Shown here one piece after another: positions 23,501-32,191 of a stretch of 64,000 bases of DNA; position 1 is the first letter of the stretch, and every line of letters begins with the position of its first letter. Where the stretch lies: the NCBI GenBank assembly GCA_046295175.1, contig JBKBNY010000010.1:217470-281469 (forward strand), written 5' to 3'. A model generated the notes under the pieces. That model had not been told where the DNA came from, did not search any database, and saw only the letters and a list, made by a program, of their open reading frames with translations. The translations under genes were made by a program, and so were the position numbers. The stretch comes from JALOLV01 sp046295175. GTDB lineage: Bacteria > Bacteroidota > Bacteroidia > Cytophagales > Spirosomataceae.

Positions 23501-23688
23501 ATTTGGGATTCGATGATGTCGGAGTTGGCACCCACATAATTGGTACGCACCGAAACAATCGGAGGGTCAATTGAAGGGAACTCCCGCACACCCAAAAACG
23601 TAAAGCCAATTGCTCCAAAAAGTATGATGAGGAGGTTCATCACAATGGCAAGGACTGGTCGTTTGATAGAAGTGGTTGAAAGACTCAT
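20584..23688 (-). CDS. RND (HAE1-type) multidrug efflux permease
   Basis: A 1034-residue inner membrane pump. The N terminus MSLSTTSIKRPVLAIVMNLL and FPSIDPPIVSVRTNYVGANSDIIESQITEPLE are typical of AcrB/MexF-like permeases. The proton relay is in LAIVLATGLVVDDGIVVTENIYKKIEEG (paired aspartates), and the second repeat has IGMVMLIGLVTKNGILIVEFAN. Two large periplasmic domains and 12 membrane segments fit the family length of about 1040. No periplasmic adaptor or TolC-like channel gene flanks it, so it must borrow partners from elsewhere. Confidence 0.93.
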   Translation of the reverse strand: MSLSTTSIKRPVLAIVMNLLIILFGAIGFTFLGVREFPSIDPPIVSVRTNYVGANSDIIESQITEPLEKALNSIEGIKSINSSSNTGSSQITIEFDLGVDMERAANDVRDKVSSAVRQLPQDIDGPPTVSKADANSDPIMSMMFSSENRSQLELSDYAENVISQRLQTIPGISTVMIWGQKKYAMRLWMDPNKLVSQGVTTQDVKQALDRENVELPSGKLAGDNTELTVKTIGRFKTEDDFNNLIVKTVGDKNIRFKDIGRAELGPENEETGMRVNGMPMLGLAVVPQPGANYLEISKEVNKRVEQIKKELPKDYKIDILLDSTVFVKNSVEEVGETLLIAIGLVVLIIFLFFRDWIIAVRPLIDIPVSLIGTFFIMYIMGFSVNVLTLLAIVLATGLVVDDGIVVTENIYKKIEEGMSPIEAAIKGSNEIIFAVLSTSITLASVFLPVIFMEGFVGKLFREFGIVLASAVLISAFVSLTLTPMLNAYLVRKENKRSKFYLATEPFFERVIEGYRTRLTDFMKIRWVAIPLLFLTIGMVWFFGRDLQQEIAPLDDRSAFRVQMTAPEGSSYEFMDNYVQKVGKLLVDSIPEAKGIVTVTSPGFAGSGAANTGFARINLRDKKERKRSQQEIAEFVSKKLKGMNDARAFVIQQETISVDRRGGLPVQYVIQAPDFQKLREYLPKFMEEVQKDPTFMVNDVNLKFNKPELEVSIDREKAKSMGVSVSDVAQTMQLAFAGQRFGYFTMNGRQYQVVGQFDRENRDEPLDLKNTYTKNNRGELIQLDNIVKTAEESSPPQLYHYNRYMSATVSAGLAPGKTVGDGIKAMDKIRDKLADETIKTALTGTSRDFSESSSNTLYMFLLALVLVYLILAAQFESFVDPFIIMLTVPLAVGGAVFSLWYFNQTLNIFSQIGMVMLIGLVTKNGILIVEFANQLREKGMEIKEAVIEAATMRFRPILMTSFATVLGAAPIAFAIGAAGRSRMSMGIVIMGGLLFSLVLTLYVIPAMYTYLSRYKNFDRMRQIEKIAHEAETEVH

Positions 23689-23860
23689 TTTGTATTACGA
23701 CTTTATAGTTTTATCTGTTAAATTTCAACAATCAAAATTTATGCTAAAATATTATTTACTAATACTGTAAAACTACTGAAATACTATGAAGGTTTTGTCG
23801 AATTTAGACGACTTTTGTTTTTTTGGGGATTAAACCACCGAATTAAGATGGATTAAAAAC

Positions 23861-25693
23861 TTACTTGTAGCCTTCGGCTTGCAAATAGAATAATTCGGCG
23901 TAACGTCCGTTCTTGGTCAATAATTCTTCGTGTGTCCCGATTTCGAGCAATTGCCCCTTATCTAATACCAAAATACGGTCGGCCATTCTTACCGTAGAAA
24001 AACGATGCGAAATCAAAATGGCGGATTTTCCTTTTGTCAAATCGGCAAAACGCTTGAAAACTTCGTATTCGGCACGGGCATCGAGTGCGGCGGTGGGTTC
24101 ATCCAAAATCAGGACATCAGCTTGGCGGAGATATGCCCTCGCCAAAGCTACTTTTTGCCATTCTCCACCCGATAATTCAATCCCTTTTGCAAACCTCCTA
24201 CCAAGTGGTTGCTCATATCTCAAAGGTAGTTTCTCGATAACCGTATCTGCCAAACTTTGATTTGCCGCCCGTTCTAACTCATTTGTAGATTCACGAACCG
24301 TTATATCGCCGACCGCAATGTTATCTCCTGCCGTAAATTGGAATCGCTGAAAATCCTGAAAAATCACTCCGATATGCTCTCGCAAAGCCGCTAAATCGTA
24401 CTCTTTTAGGTCATAGCCGTCGAGCAAGATTCTGCCTTCGTCGGGGTCATATAAACGAGCCAATAGCTTGACGAGAGTGGTTTTACCAGAGCCATTTTCG
24501 CCGACCAAAGCTAATTTTTCGCCTGCTTTTAACGTAAAATTGAGGTCCCGATTGGCCCATTTATCAGAGTTCGGATATTTAAAACCTACATTCTCAAACC
24601 TAAACCCTTCTTTAATCGGGTTGGGGAATGGTCTGGATTGAATCGGCGAAATGATTTGGGGTTGAATCCTGTAAAATTCAAATAAATCGTTGAGGTATAA
24701 AGCCCCTTGCGAAATCGTCGTAAATCGCCCCAAGATGCCTTCGAGCAATGATTTGAGTTGCCTAAATGACCCCGCCAAAAAGGTCAGGCTACCGATTGTA
24801 ACAATGCCTTTGACGGTATCAATGACGATGATTCCGTAAGCGGCAAAATAGCCTACTGTGCCGATACCGACCAATAAACTCCCCCAAGAGGCTTTTTCGG
24901 TGGCGAGTTTTTTGTTTTCTTTAAAATACCTATCCGAAAGATTGCTGAATCGCTCAATGATGAAATCCGAAAGTCCGAAAAGTTTTACTTCTTTGGCGGT
25001 CTCGTCGCTTGCTCCGATGTAGCGATAATAATCTAACTCTCGGCGTTGGGGAGTCCAGCCACGTTGAAGCGAATAACTTTTGGCATTGAAGTGTAATTCG
25101 CCGATAAAAGACGGCACAACCGAAACAAGAAGTAAGAGAATCAGCCACGGATTAAAACTGATAAGCCCAATGAGCAAAAAGCCCATCGTGATGGCATCTT
25201 GCCCTTGTGCCAAAATCTGTGAGAGTAGCACCGTTCGGCCATTGGTTTGCTGCCTGGCACGTTCGAGTTTATCGTAAAAAGTTGCGTCTTCGAACTGAGC
25301 TAAATCGAGCGAAACAGCGTGTTTCATCAATTTTATCGAAGTCCGATTGGCAAATAAATCGCCCAAGAGGCTATCTGTCAGGGTGATTCCGCGAGAAAGT
25401 AAATCGCTGATAATCATCAAACCGAATTCGGCAACAATGAGCAGATAAAGATGATTCAATTCGAGCGATTTGGTGCTACTCAAAAGCAGTACTTCATCAA
25501 TGATTAGTTTACCAATGTAAAGAATCGAAATAGGAATAGCCGAGCGAATGAGCCGCAAAGCGATGTTGCCGACTGTAAGCCACGGCGAAGTTTGGTAAAC
25601 CTCTTGCAGAAAAGCAGGCAGGTTACCCAACGCACGCAGACGCTCACGAATATCAGGTTTCTTTTCGTTTGGGTCAATAAATACTCTCGCCAT
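23861..25693 (-). CDS. ABC exporter, fused permease and ATPase
   Basis: A 610-residue half-transporter. The membrane domain covers about residues 50-330 with several hydrophobic spans. The ATPase follows with Walker A ALVGENGSGKTTLVKLL (about 395-411), Q-loop IGVIFQDFQRF, signature LSGGEWQKVALARA, Walker B VLILDEPTAALDA and the H-loop ILISHRFSTV. It would work as a homodimer exporting lipids, peptides or drugs; the substrate is unknown. No partner half-transporter lies nearby. Confidence 0.92.
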   Translation of the reverse strand: MARVFIDPNEKKPDIRERLRALGNLPAFLQEVYQTSPWLTVGNIALRLIRSAIPISILYIGKLIIDEVLLLSSTKSLELNHLYLLIVAEFGLMIISDLLSRGITLTDSLLGDLFANRTSIKLMKHAVSLDLAQFEDATFYDKLERARQQTNGRTVLLSQILAQGQDAITMGFLLIGLISFNPWLILLLLVSVVPSFIGELHFNAKSYSLQRGWTPQRRELDYYRYIGASDETAKEVKLFGLSDFIIERFSNLSDRYFKENKKLATEKASWGSLLVGIGTVGYFAAYGIIVIDTVKGIVTIGSLTFLAGSFRQLKSLLEGILGRFTTISQGALYLNDLFEFYRIQPQIISPIQSRPFPNPIKEGFRFENVGFKYPNSDKWANRDLNFTLKAGEKLALVGENGSGKTTLVKLLARLYDPDEGRILLDGYDLKEYDLAALREHIGVIFQDFQRFQFTAGDNIAVGDITVRESTNELERAANQSLADTVIEKLPLRYEQPLGRRFAKGIELSGGEWQKVALARAYLRQADVLILDEPTAALDARAEYEVFKRFADLTKGKSAILISHRFSTVRMADRILVLDKGQLLEIGTHEELLTKNGRYAELFYLQAEGYK

Positions 25694-25782
25694 AGACTCG
25701 ATTTTGGAATTTGTTATTACTTAACAGCCAAAATGAGTTTTTGGGTTCAAATCTTTCATTAATCAATTTATCAGAACTTTTT

Positions 25783-25821
25783 CTAAGTTTCTACAATCTC
25801 AAACTTCCGCTCAGGCGATTG
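25783..25821 (-). pseudogene. 3' remnant of an AraC-family gene
   Basis: The minus strand reads QSPERKFEIVET and stop, almost identical to the end of the intact AraC regulator at 27819 (QSPERKFGIVEK and stop), and the nucleotide match continues over about 40 nt. Upstream the similarity breaks down. It looks like the tail of a second copy left after a deletion between the ABC exporter and the 25999 gene. Confidence 0.65.
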
Positions 25822-25856
25822 CCAAACTTCATTTCAAGATAAAAGATTGAAGCTCA

Positions 25857-25984
25857 TTATAGATATTGAAAAAATTCACTTAAAACCGTGACACAGTTAT
25901 ACACTAAAACTGGCAAAATTGTGAGTCCGAAGGTTATCTGTGCCACGGATTCCTGCCTTTTTTATTTAATCACAATCAATAAAT
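25857..25984 (+). mobile_element. MITE-like element, diverged copy C
   Basis: The core matches the other copies: AACCGTGACACAGTTAT near 25884 and CTGTGCCACGGATTCCTGCC near 25938. The outer ends (TTATAGATATTGAAAA on the left, TTAATCACAATCAATAAA on the right) are degenerate forms of the same terminal repeat. It occupies most of the gap between the ABC exporter and the next gene. Confidence 0.65.
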
Positions 25985-25998
25985 CATCCATATTTTTA

Positions 25999-27237
25999 TT
26001 ACTTAAAAACCAAAAAATTGTAAGTAATCAAAGGTGGGTTTCTACTCGCATTGCTGTCATTCTTAAACATTACTTTAATGGCATTGTCTTGTGCAATTAC
26101 TTGCATCACGATTAGGTCAGAAATCGGTTGATTGGGGGTCATTATTATCACATCGCTGCTACTTACACCCGGTGCGTTGAAGTTTACGGTCAGAATAGCC
26201 CCAGCAAAAAGTTCGTCCATATCATGATTAAAACTTAGTTTATTAATTTTATTGATGGGGCTTCCTCCGCTACCCACCACTAACCCACCATCGGCATTTG
26301 CTCTACCTGCATTATTTACCCAAAAACGCCAATTATTGCCAATCCAAATTCCAGCCGAAGCGTCGTCTCTCATTCCAAAAAATGCTCCATCGGCGTTGCT
26401 CAAACTATTTGTAGAATTACTCATCCAGATTCCCGCTGTCTCACCTGTTATGTGTCGAATTCGGATTCTACCGTTTACATCTAAGATATGGTTCGGATTA
26501 TTTAGGCCGATTCCTACCCTTCCATTGCCTTGTATTCTTAGTTTTTCATTAAAAGAATAACTTCTACCTGTTCCAAAAACAAAATCATTATCAGAAGTTG
26601 GTGTAAAAAATTGAAACGTGTAATCCTGAATTCCAATTCCAAAATGGTTAGGCTCACTTACGGTGTCATCGCCTCCCCAAAAAGAAATTTTATCACCTAA
26701 AACGCTTTTAAAAGTAAGTGGATAATACGGCTTGGCTGTATTGATTCCAATCGAACCGTCGTAAGTTACAGTAAAAGCATTGTTACGTGCTTCAGGACTA
26801 AATCCATTTCCTACCGCAAAGAGATGATATGTCCAATCCAGTTCGCCAACAGTACCCCCGACCGGTATATTATTTCTACCTACAATCGTTGAAAATTTAT
26901 TTTGAGCAATCGTATTTAATCCCAAACTCGATGAATAATCGGCTCGTGCTTCAGTGTTATAACCTGTTGCAAAAGACCATCTTCCAACATTTAGGCGATT
27001 CCATTGGTCGCCTGTTACCGTCCCTGCTCTCAAAACACTTTGGTTTGGAATCCACATCAATCTGGTACCTGCACCCGAATCGGGTAGAGCCATAGGCTGA
27101 GCCATTGGTAATGTTACGGCTGAGTTGTTTTTCGACAAAATACCATTCGTAGCATTGGGTTCAATCAATACAGATGATTGTGCAAAAACCAAATTGACTG
27201 AAATCAAAAAAGTAAATATTGCTGTTCTCATTTTCAA
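25999..27237 (-). CDS. secreted protein with YadA-head-like repeats
   Basis: A 412-residue protein with signal peptide MKMRTAIFTFLISVNLVFAQ. Residues about 85-130 (GRWSFATGYNTEARADYSSS, LGLNTIAQNKFSTIVG) follow the 14-residue left-handed roll pattern of trimeric adhesin heads. Later blocks (SIGINTAKPYYPLTFK, RVGIGLNNPNHILDVNGRIRI) are like the stalk of phage-tail-fibre and Bacteroidota surface proteins. The C-terminal 70 residues form a separate beta-rich domain. Probably a surface or extracellular structural protein; no sorting domain is obvious. Confidence 0.7.
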   Translation of the reverse strand: MKMRTAIFTFLISVNLVFAQSSVLIEPNATNGILSKNNSAVTLPMAQPMALPDSGAGTRLMWIPNQSVLRAGTVTGDQWNRLNVGRWSFATGYNTEARADYSSSLGLNTIAQNKFSTIVGRNNIPVGGTVGELDWTYHLFAVGNGFSPEARNNAFTVTYDGSIGINTAKPYYPLTFKSVLGDKISFWGGDDTVSEPNHFGIGIQDYTFQFFTPTSDNDFVFGTGRSYSFNEKLRIQGNGRVGIGLNNPNHILDVNGRIRIRHITGETAGIWMSNSTNSLSNADGAFFGMRDDASAGIWIGNNWRFWVNNAGRANADGGLVVGSGGSPINKINKLSFNHDMDELFAGAILTVNFNAPGVSSSDVIIMTPNQPISDLIVMQVIAQDNAIKVMFKNDSNASRNPPLITYNFLVFK

Positions 27238-27243
27238 AATCTG

Positions 27244-27657
27244 CTAATTTATTCTAACATACGTGATGGTATCCCACTCGTTTTTCCAAATCATCTTATT
27301 GCCCGAAAAAGTGATGGTGTAATCCTGAGTTATTGAGAAATTCGTTGCTGAAAGCTGAATCAATTTGTCTTTTAATCGCCATTTGGTTTGGCTCCAAATT
27401 TTTTCCTGCATTTTCTTATATTTTTCATCGCAATTGCTCTTCGAGGCATTTAGCCGATACTTTCCATCTTCGGTTATTTCATAGAAAATATCTGCCGCAC
27501 AAGGGCGAGAGTTCAATAATGCTTTGTGCGAATCGAATTTGTGTTCGTTAGACCAATAAGATTCTACTTTCCATTTACCGATTGGGCTTTGAGCAAAAAT
27601 CGAAGAAGTTGAAGCCAAAACGAGAAATAAAACGGATGCTTTTATTAGTTTTTTCAT
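27244..27657 (-). CDS. secreted lipocalin-like protein
   Basis: A 137-residue protein with signal peptide MKKLIKASVLFLVLASTSS then IFAQ. The mature part begins SPIGKWKVESYW, the GxW start typical of lipocalin-like domains, and continues as beta strands with two cysteines (RPCAAD and KSNCDEK) that could form a disulfide. The ligand is unknown. The start 30 nt upstream is rejected because the signal peptide begins at 27657. It lies 6 nt upstream of the YadA-like gene and is probably co-transcribed with it. Confidence 0.65.
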   Translation of the reverse strand: MKKLIKASVLFLVLASTSSIFAQSPIGKWKVESYWSNEHKFDSHKALLNSRPCAADIFYEITEDGKYRLNASKSNCDEKYKKMQEKIWSQTKWRLKDKLIQLSATNFSITQDYTITFSGNKMIWKNEWDTITYVRIN

Positions 27658-27818
27658 GGAATAAATTGAGAAATGAACCTTTGGCAAAGGAATACTAAAT
27701 ATTAATGTTTGTAAATAACCCTTTTGGGTAATAGCATAGCCTTCCGACCCATCAAAAAGATGGATTTAGCGGCATTTGACCCATAAAACTTCTGATTAAT
27801 TGATTTGTAAAGGCAATT

Positions 27819-28649
27819 TCACTTTTCTACAATTCCAAACTTCCGCTCAGGCGATTGCGTATCTTGCATATAAAAACTGGCGGGAGTCATGCCAGTAAAT
27901 TCTTTGTAGTCTCTTACCAAATGCTGGTAATCGTAGTAGCCACACTCAAGAGCGATACTCAACCAATCTTTATTCGGAAAAGCATTTTTCATCCTGAATG
28001 CCTTATCGAACTTAATGATTCGGGCAAAATATTTTGGATTTACCCCTATTCTTTCATTAAAATTGCGTTCAAATTGTTTGTAGCTCAAACACGATTCTTT
28101 TGCCATCCAATCGAGCGAAAGGCTGTTTACGTTATCAATCATCAGCAAGCTAACTTTATCAATCGGCCGAATCTCATATTTTGATTTTGTAATCAGCCCC
28201 AACAAAAAATCCTCAACTACTGGAATCATTCTGGGATAATCCTCGATATTCATCAATCGCTCGTTTACATCGCGAATCTGATTACCCAAAATAGATTCTG
28301 CATCGAAATATTGGTTGTTTAAATCCATCGTCGGAATCCCAATCATGCGATACAATCCACCGGGCTGAAAAACAACCTGCACCATCAAAAATTCTTTGCC
28401 TACGTGTCGCTGACTCACGACATTCTGCTGCCCAATCAACGCCGAACGCATCGAACCAAGAACCCTTCCGTCTTCGTAAGTTACTTTTTCGGTATCTCTC
28501 GGATAAAAACTCAGCGTAACCTCGGGGCGTGGCGGATAGGCCTTGGCGGGTGGCAAGGTTGTATCGGTAAATAGCAAGTGCATAAACCGATACATCCTCA
28601 CGTATGGCTGCAAGGCTAAACTGGGTTTTAAATCATAATAGAATGGCAT
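27819..28649 (-). CDS. AraC-family transcriptional regulator
   Basis: A 276-residue protein. The N-terminal sensing region (MPFYYDLKPSLALQPYVRMY and on to about residue 160) resembles the DUF6597-type domain. The C-terminal AraC domain has SLDWMAKESCLSYKQFERNFNERIGVNPKYFARIIKFDKAF and LSIALECGYYDYQHLVRDYKEFTGMTPASFY, the two helix-turn-helix motifs. The target is unknown; the cupin gene lies just upstream. A remnant of a second copy lies at 25783. Confidence 0.88.
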   Translation of the reverse strand: MPFYYDLKPSLALQPYVRMYRFMHLLFTDTTLPPAKAYPPRPEVTLSFYPRDTEKVTYEDGRVLGSMRSALIGQQNVVSQRHVGKEFLMVQVVFQPGGLYRMIGIPTMDLNNQYFDAESILGNQIRDVNERLMNIEDYPRMIPVVEDFLLGLITKSKYEIRPIDKVSLLMIDNVNSLSLDWMAKESCLSYKQFERNFNERIGVNPKYFARIIKFDKAFRMKNAFPNKDWLSIALECGYYDYQHLVRDYKEFTGMTPASFYMQDTQSPERKFGIVEK

Positions 28650-28685
28650 AGCTTTTATGATTTCGATTTACCAAAGATAGCTTTT

Positions 28686-29228
28686 TTATAGAGAAATCGG
28701 TGGGCCAAGCACTTTCATTCCGTGGGCTTGGTGAATCTCTTGAATCAATTCGGGTGTCGGCGGCCCTTTCAATTCGTTCATTTTCTTGAAAAATTCCTCC
28801 ATTTGCCCCGAAGGCTGTAAGAAATAGACCAATTTACCTTTGTCAGATAATTGAAGCCACGTATGCGGCACGGCTCTCGGTAGAAAAATCGTATCGCCTG
28901 CTTTGAGTGTCATGCGTTCGGTATCAAGCTGAAATAGATATTCACCCTCAACCACGTAAAAAATCTCGTCTTGGTCAAAATGTACGTGTAGTGGCGGCCC
29001 AATCTTCTCAAAACCAACGTATTCTAAAACCGTCAGTTGTCCGTCGGTATCTTTGGTTGAAACTTTTACATCGTTAGGATTGATGCCTCGGTATTTGATG
29101 GGCTGGTTGAATCGGTCTTTGCCCGATTTCACAACAAAGCCTTTTTTATCACGTTTTTTGAAAGTTTTGCCCGCGGCCACCACCGGAACTGCCGCCAATG
29201 AAGCCTGAATGAAGTTTCGACGTTGCAT
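28686..29228 (-). CDS. exported cupin-domain protein
   Basis: A 180-residue protein with a twin-arginine-like signal MQRRNFIQASLAAVPVVAAG. The cupin core has GPPLHVHFDQDEIFYVVEGEYLF (motif 1, with metal-binding His and Glu) and GDTIFLPRAVPHTWLQL (motif 2). It could be an enzyme or a small-molecule binder in the periplasm. The start at 29228 is preferred over 29267 because it places the RR motif at the N terminus. It is 36 nt upstream of the AraC regulator gene. Confidence 0.8.
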   Translation of the reverse strand: MQRRNFIQASLAAVPVVAAGKTFKKRDKKGFVVKSGKDRFNQPIKYRGINPNDVKVSTKDTDGQLTVLEYVGFEKIGPPLHVHFDQDEIFYVVEGEYLFQLDTERMTLKAGDTIFLPRAVPHTWLQLSDKGKLVYFLQPSGQMEEFFKKMNELKGPPTPELIQEIHQAHGMKVLGPPISL

Positions 29229-29320
29229 CGTTTTATCGTTTAGAGGTTTAACTGATATTTGATACAAAGTTTGATTATAGGATTTATCTTTTGGTGGTAA
29301 AAAATAGACATTCTAACAAT

Positions 29321-29357
29321 AAAAAAGGTATTTCAGCATAAAACCGAAATACCTTTT
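29321..29357. terminator. bidirectional terminator
   Basis: AAAGGTATTTC and GAAATACCTTT form an 11-bp stem with A and T tails, between the haloperoxidase-like gene (minus) and the cupin gene. Confidence 0.85.
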
Positions 29358-29393
29358 ATTAATCACACAGCCCTCGTCTGGGTTATGTATCAA

Positions 29394-30764
29394 TTATTTC
29401 TTCCATTTCAGATTATTGACATTCTGCCCAATTTTCTTACCTTCTTGCAAGCCAGTTTCGTTGTCTTGTCGAGTATGGATTCCGCCGTAAAGTCTCGACA
29501 TCGCCGATTCTTCGGCGGTTGCCCAAAAAGAGTTAAACTTTCGGGTTTTGTAACCCGCTTGTCGTTCATGGTCAAAAGGGCGATTGTTGTGCGTATCATC
29601 CACAATATCAAATTTTTCTCCATAAATAGCAGTCAAAACCGTAGCCGCCGCCGCTCCTTGGGTAGCATGCCCCGAACTATACGCCGGAAAAGGTGGCTCT
29701 GGCCAAAAAGGAGACCACATACCATTGATATAGCTCCTAATGTACGATGCAGGGCGTTCGGCATGGTAAGTGTATTTGGTTTTCCAACAGCAAATAAACG
29801 CATCTGCAACCGCCATACCGACTCTTGCGTAGCTTTCGGCAGCCTTTATGAGGTTAGGCCTTGCTGTTCTGACCGCAATATTTGTCAGATTATACGAGTG
29901 CCCTGGGGGCGAATATGTCTCGCTTGGGTCGTCTCCCCACCAAAGAGCAATCTCTTTTTCTTCTTGGGTGAGGGTAAGATTTTTATCATAAACTTCTTTA
30001 AATTGCTTGTAGTACTCCGAATTGGGCTGATTCGAGAACTCCAATGGCTTAGGTAATGGAAGCTCACTATTAGCTTTGGTAAATGTTCGGTTATTACCCC
30101 AATATGGATGTAGTGGCATTCGGATGCTCGACTGGCCAACCAATGGAGGTGACCATTTACCCTGACCGTAAGGATAGAAATAAGAAGGGTCAAAGTTTCG
30201 GGTATTGCCTTCGTGTCCGCCGTCGGTTTTCGACCATTCAAAAATCGCTTGAGCAATGCTTCTACCGTATTCGACCGAACGTTTTACCATTTCGGGGTCT
30301 TCGTCGGCACTGTAAGATGCAAATAGTGAGTTTTCGAGCGAGTCTATTGCTGCTTTTTTAGCCGCCGCAGTCTTCGGGTACAAATTACGAAGCATAGCCG
30401 CCTGAGCCGCATTCATACTCAAAATCCAGTGATAAGACTTTTCGGCTTCGGGTTTAGGTAAATTTGATAAACCATTCAACTGCCCTTCGAGCGATTGGTA
30501 CTCTGGAAAACCACGCACAGCACTTTCGTACATGGTCAATCCCATGTAGCCAAGCCCCCTCGAAGAATAGGTCGGTGTGTTAAAATCCTCTTTGTAGTTA
30601 ATCCGCAGGGTCATTTCGGCCCATTTGAGTGCCACCTCGGCATTGCGATAGTAATATTCTCGGAGCGGAGGTAATTCTTTTACTACAGGTTGGCATCCCC
30701 AAATACTAAAAAGAAAACTACTCAAAATAAATAGTTTCTTCAAAATTATAAAACTGTTTTTCAT
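29394..30764 (-). CDS. vanadium-haloperoxidase/PAP2-family lipoprotein
   Basis: A 456-residue protein with a lipoprotein signal (MKNSFIILKKLFILSSFLFS then IWGC). The C-terminal half carries the vanadate/phosphate-binding motifs of the PAP2 superfamily: HAERPASYIRSYIN, FPAYSSGHATQGAAAATVL (the SGH motif) and SRLYGGIHTRQDNETG (R...H). It belongs to the vanadium-dependent haloperoxidase-like branch common in Bacteroidota, many members of which may be phosphatases. Acts at the cell envelope. The longer frame starting at 30821 would place 19 residues before the signal and is rejected. Confidence 0.82.
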   Translation of the reverse strand: MKNSFIILKKLFILSSFLFSIWGCQPVVKELPPLREYYYRNAEVALKWAEMTLRINYKEDFNTPTYSSRGLGYMGLTMYESAVRGFPEYQSLEGQLNGLSNLPKPEAEKSYHWILSMNAAQAAMLRNLYPKTAAAKKAAIDSLENSLFASYSADEDPEMVKRSVEYGRSIAQAIFEWSKTDGGHEGNTRNFDPSYFYPYGQGKWSPPLVGQSSIRMPLHPYWGNNRTFTKANSELPLPKPLEFSNQPNSEYYKQFKEVYDKNLTLTQEEKEIALWWGDDPSETYSPPGHSYNLTNIAVRTARPNLIKAAESYARVGMAVADAFICCWKTKYTYHAERPASYIRSYINGMWSPFWPEPPFPAYSSGHATQGAAAATVLTAIYGEKFDIVDDTHNNRPFDHERQAGYKTRKFNSFWATAEESAMSRLYGGIHTRQDNETGLQEGKKIGQNVNNLKWKK

Positions 30765-30866
30765 AAATTCATATAAACATGACACCCTGATTATCAAGCA
30801 AATATCCTGCCACCAACACAATGCAAATTTGTATTGTTATAATACCGAATCATTGAAATATTGATT

Positions 30867-30874
30867 TAACTTTG
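30867..30874 (+). promoter_or_regulatory. -7 box of the M28 peptidase gene
   Basis: TAACTTTG matches TAnnTTTG exactly and lies 25 nt before the ATG at 30899. An apparent TTG start at 30872 falls inside this box and is therefore unlikely. Confidence 0.55.
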
Positions 30875-30898
30875 TATAAACTAACATTCATCAAGCTA

Positions 30899-32116
30899 AT
30901 GCGTCTATTTCTGTTACTAATACTACCTATCACTATATTTGCCCAAAAAACTGATTTTCAAGCAAAAAGAATCAAAAAACACTTATCTTACTTAGCTTCT
31001 GATAAACTCGAAGGGCGTGGCACTGGCTCTATGGGCGAGCAGATGGCGGCCAAATACTTAGTCAAACAGTTCGAGAAAGCTGGTCTGAAACCCTATGGTG
31101 GCGAGGGTAGCTACTTGCAGGGATTCCCCGCTCGTAAAGGTTTACCACCCAATATGAGTTATGTGCAGTCGGCCAATATCGTAGGGTTTCTCGATAACGG
31201 AGCCGATAAAACAATCGTCATTGGGGCTCATTACGACCACCTCGGCAAAGGCGACCAAGGGAGTTCTTTGCAGGCGAATTCGGAAGGAAGTATCCACAAT
31301 GGAGCCGACGATAACGCCTCTGGAACATCGGGTTTGGTAGAATTGGCTCATTATTACGCTAAAAACGGAATCACGGAAAAACACAATTTTTTGTTTATTC
31401 TTTTTTCAGGAGAAGAATTAGGACTGATTGGTTCTAAGTATTTCTGCGATAACCCAACCATTGATTTAAAATCGGTCAATTTTATGCTCAATATGGATAT
31501 GATTGGACGTTATCGTGAAGACAAAGGACTCACCATTGGCGGCTACGGAACGAGTAGTTTTTGGGGTAAGTCCATCCCACAAATTACTCAAAATCAAGGC
31601 ATTAAATATAATGTAGATTCTACGGGAGTAGGGCCATCAGACCATACTTCGTTTTATCTAAAAAACATTCCTGTACTGTTTTTCTTTACGGGTTCGCATT
31701 CGGAATACCACAAACCAACCGACGACGCCAACCTTATTAATTACGAAGGCGAAGCCAAAATTTTGGGACTCGCCAAAGCAATCATCGAAAAAGTAGAAGA
31801 GGCTCCAAAACTTGATTATATCCAAACTTCAAACCCACACGCAGGCTCGACTCGTAGTACTTTTAAAGTTACGATGGGAATCATGCCCGATTATTCGTAC
31901 GACAAAGGCGGTGTAAAAGTAGATGGCGTAACCAAAGACCGTCCTGCCGCCAAAGCTGGCCTTATGGCTGGCGATGTGTTATTGAAACTGGGAGACGTAG
32001 ATACCAAAGACGTGCAAGAATACATGAAGGCTCTCGGAAAATTTGAAAAAGGCCAAACAGTAGATGCCGAAATCAAACGTGGAAATGAGAAATTGACCGT
32101 AAAAGTCACTTTCTAA
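30899..32116 (+). CDS. M28-family zinc peptidase with PDZ domain
   Basis: A 405-residue exported protein (signal MRLFLLLILPITIFAQ). The di-zinc site is visible: IGAHYDHLGKG (His, Asp), NGADDNASGTSGLVELA, FSGEELGLIGS (catalytic Glu pair), NMDMIGR (Asp) and SEYHKPTDD (His). The last 80 residues, from MGIMPDYSYDKGGVKVDGV to GNEKLTVKVTF, form a PDZ domain. It is probably an aminopeptidase in the periplasm. A thioredoxin-like gene follows. Confidence 0.9.
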   Translation: MRLFLLLILPITIFAQKTDFQAKRIKKHLSYLASDKLEGRGTGSMGEQMAAKYLVKQFEKAGLKPYGGEGSYLQGFPARKGLPPNMSYVQSANIVGFLDNGADKTIVIGAHYDHLGKGDQGSSLQANSEGSIHNGADDNASGTSGLVELAHYYAKNGITEKHNFLFILFSGEELGLIGSKYFCDNPTIDLKSVNFMLNMDMIGRYREDKGLTIGGYGTSSFWGKSIPQITQNQGIKYNVDSTGVGPSDHTSFYLKNIPVLFFFTGSHSEYHKPTDDANLINYEGEAKILGLAKAIIEKVEEAPKLDYIQTSNPHAGSTRSTFKVTMGIMPDYSYDKGGVKVDGVTKDRPAAKAGLMAGDVLLKLGDVDTKDVQEYMKALGKFEKGQTVDAEIKRGNEKLTVKVTF

Positions 32117-32191
32117 TGGCATGATTTTTGGCTGATTTGATGCAACATTTAATAAGTTTTTTCGTCTAATTCATATAAATTAACGTTACCG

